DNA of 64,000 nt from Anaeramoeba flamelloides (Eukaryota > Metamonada > Anaeramoebidae), in the NCBI GenBank assembly GCA_027625915.1, contig JANTQA010000070.1:5585001-5649000 (forward strand), read 5' to 3'. The position numbers and the translations under genes were made by a program. Each line of letters starts with the position of its first letter. The first letter of the stretch is position 1. The notes beneath the pieces are model-generated. The model was not told the DNA's origin. It did not search any database and worked only from the letters and a program-made list of their open reading frames with translations. Below are positions 61,913 through 64,000 of the stretch, piece after piece.

Positions 61913-61914
61913 TA

Positions 61915-62558
61915 TCTTTTTTAAATTACATAAAATTATTATAACTTTGCATAAAATAATTTCTAAAAGATGTAACACTGGAATCCAATATATAGATTTA
62001 GCTAACTTTAATTTTCAGAATTTATTTTTTCATTGTAGTGTTCCCTTAAAAAAAAATTTTAGATCTAAAAAACTCCAAAGTTAGATTCATTATTGATAAT
62101 TAAAGGTATTCTAGAGTGTGTGATTTTGATTATATTAAACCTTACTTCTGAATAAGTCCGTCTCAAATGAGATTAGATAGGAAATTCTAAGTAAGGTATA
62201 AAATCCTTAGAACAAAATTTGGAAGATTTAATTTTCTCTCAGACAATTTATTTTTTCTCAAAATCCTTTGTTTGTTAATTTCCCTCATTGTGTTGTTTAT
62301 TTTTCATTACTATTTTATTTTAAACTCTATTTCATCTTATAAAATTGAAAAAACCTTTTCAAAAAGAAAGTATATTTTCAGAATAAACCCAAAAAAGTAA
62401 ACTTACGAGAGAATAACATTTTTTCAATTTGCTCTCAAAAAAAATAATTTCTAGATAGAGTACTGTCAAAAACCCAACTTGTTTTCAAAGGAGGCTCAAA
62501 AAAAAGATTTTTGAGAAATCATTTTTTTCCTAAATAAGAAAATTTTTTTTTCAGATAA
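61915..62558. other. Spacer upstream of the four-exon membrane protein gene
   Basis: No frame is supported. A strong acceptor-like TTTTTTTTTCAG ends at 62554, four bases before the start codon, so a 5' UTR intron or an earlier exon in this stretch is possible. Confidence 0.4.
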
Positions 62559-63351
62559 ATGATTCTTTTATCTACTGTATCTGAATTTGGTGAATCTATA
62601 AAAGAAGTTTTGGCTTCTTCAACAATAATTTTATTAATCACAACAATTCTAACAACCGCAAAAAGTTATATTACAAAAACATTTCAACTTTCTGAAACCA
62701 GGCCACATAGGTAAAAACAAAACAATAACAAACTTTTTTCCTTCTAAACAAAAAAAAAAATCAACAAAGAGAAAAAACATCGTAAACACAAATCAGAACG
62801 ATTAAAAAAGGCCATTAACTTAAAACCTTCACTTTTCAAATAACGGAATCTCTATTTTTTTTCTTTTAAAATTCAAAATAGTCTTGCGGGATCATTTACT
62901 TCAATTGCATATTACTTTGCTGCAACAACATTCTCGTTGTCGATCAAATATGTAGGGTCAAGGGACGTTGACGTTTTTATGAGATCTTGCTTTTTGGTAT
63001 TTATCCCATTGAAATACAAAAAAATTTCTTCTTTCTTTCTAAAAAAACATTGTTTTTTTCTTTTTGATTTTTTTTTGTTTATTTAAAAACCTTTTCTATA
63101 GTTTGCAGCAATAACAATGAGTTTGGGGCCATTTTTAGTTCTTTCTCCAACAGAAAAAACGATCCTCAAAAAAGAAACGTTTTTTAAAAAATTGACAAGA
63201 GGAGCTCAAACCGTAACTTTTCTTTCCCATTTTTTTTTTTAAAAATTTTTTACTAATCCAGAATCAAAAATCTAGTCACCAAAGCACACAACAAAATTTA
63301 TTCACTGGTTTTCTTAAAAATTGTATAAACAAACTTATCGTAAATTTCTAA
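62559..63351 (+). CDS. Small predicted membrane protein, four exons
   Basis: Exons 62559-62710, 62882-62996, 63102-63212, 63262-63351; 468 nt, 155 residues. All introns are short GT-AG (171, 105, 49 bp) and junction phases 2, 0, 0 agree. Three hydrophobic segments are visible: VLASSTIILLITTILTTA (about 18-35), SLAGSFTSIAYYFAATTF (about 51-70) and FLFAAITMSLGPFLVL (about 88-104). They are joined by short charged loops (KYVGSRDVDVFMR). A basic tail follows (KTILKKETFFKKLTRG, then a Ser/Gln stretch). I do not recognise the family. A multi-pass membrane protein is the most that can be said. The last exon is the least certain; an earlier start upstream of 62559 is possible. Confidence 0.6.
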
Positions 63352-63746
63352 ATGGGAAAAAATTGAGTACAGTGGTTTTAATAATGTGAGGACTTTTTTC
63401 AAAACTTATTTAAATTAAAACTGTTTGAGAAAAAAAGTGAAAACTTTTTTCAGAACTAAAACTTGTAGAAGGTTTTCGATTTTAAATTAAGTTAATTCTC
63501 GGCCTTTAAATCTGGTCTAGAGTCTAGAGTCGGAAGAAAAGCACTTTTTTATAAAAAATAGTTTTCATTTCAAAAAAGTCCACATTTAAATAAAACAAAA
63601 AACTTTAAAAAAGTTTTAATTCTGACAATTTCATAAAAAAAAAAAGTCTTCTCTTTTTTAAAATGGCTATCTCTTGGTGGTCTGTTATTTTGTTTGTTGA
63701 GTGCATCAAATTGTTAAAAATGGGATTTGCTTTAGGGTTAGGTTAA
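63352..63746. other. Spacer near the window end
   Basis: A/T-rich with no gene seen. TTTAGGGTTAGG at 63731-63742 resembles a telomere-type unit but is a single short occurrence. Confidence 0.4.
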
Positions 63747-63974
63747 AGAAACCAAATTTTTTGTCTTAATAATGCAACAAGAAAAACATTTAATTTTTAT
63801 GGAATAAAAAAAGGAGACACAAAATTAAGGGCCAAGTGTCAATTACGGATGTTGGTTCACAATCTTTACTCACCACTTTCATTTGAGAATAGATCGATCA
63901 AGGAGAGAAAAATTGTGCAAAAAATTCATAAAAGCAAAATTCTAGACATTTTTTTAAATTTATCAGTATCATGA
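63747..63974 (+). other. Possible partial coding exon at the window edge
   Basis: After an acceptor-like TTAAAG (63743-63748) a stop-free frame of about 75 codons reads QIFCLNNATRKTFNFYGIKK, then AKCQLRMLVHNLYSPLSFEN and RSIKERKIVQKIHKSKILDI, and ends at TGA 63972-63974. Composition is more protein-like than the spacer around it. It has no start codon of its own, no recognised domain and no confirmed upstream exon. Confidence 0.3.
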
Positions 63975-64000
63975 AACGATTTCCAAAAAAAGACTGGTAA

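Noticed and set aside
63731-63742. TTTAGGGTTAGG, telomere-like.
   Set aside because: Less than two units, internal and surrounded by ordinary spacer.

Overview
This 64 kb window comes from a very AT-rich, intron-bearing nuclear genome of a single-celled eukaryote. Coding exons carry long Asn, Asp, Glu/Lys and Gln runs. Introns are GT-AG. The protein families (importin-5, type II DnaJ, BTB-BACK, STRA6-like membrane protein, VPS13) are eukaryotic. The style, especially a BTB protein ending in a Rossmann-like domain and the A/T-only spacers, reminds me of Anaeramoeba (Metamonada). That is an inference; a dictyostelid-like amoebozoan cannot be excluded from sequence alone.

Layout, left to right: 1-4168 spacer with a hairpin-array repeat; 4169-9965 importin-5-like gene (+), two exons; 9966-13339 spacer with a 554 bp element that has near-perfect 197 bp inverted arms and TTAA ends; 13340-17608 type II DnaJ co-chaperone (+), three exons; about 17690-18145 a candidate small minus-strand gene; 19903-21609 intronless BTB-BACK protein (+); 21610-25931 long spacer with mariner-like ends; 25932-36340 a 2072-residue membrane protein (+), with an ectodomain of about ten Ig-like (Big-1/invasin-type) repeats joined to a STRA6-like multi-pass module; about 36690-38495 a decayed LINE with a hairpin-array fragment inside it; 39497-55326 a 4099-residue VPS13-family lipid-transfer protein (-), two exons; 55327-62558 spacer holding four DNA-transposon relics; 62559-63351 a small four-exon membrane protein (+); 63747-63974 a possible partial exon.

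Several gene models here were built by matching splice phase across introns, so they differ from a plain list of open frames. In four genes one early intron is 2.1-4.1 kb while the other introns are 49-171 bp. Three of the four giant introns hold repeats or mobile-element remains (hairpin arrays, a mariner-type MITE, a LINE tail, an unidentified broken gene).

The genes are unrelated housekeeping or membrane functions with no operon logic: nuclear import, Hsp70 co-chaperone, probable ubiquitin-ligase adaptor, surface/transport protein, inter-membrane lipid transfer. The most unusual items are the Ig-repeat/STRA6-like fusion and a family of modular hairpin-array elements. Two of its five copies sit inside LINE sequence, and the window also holds a candidate empty site.
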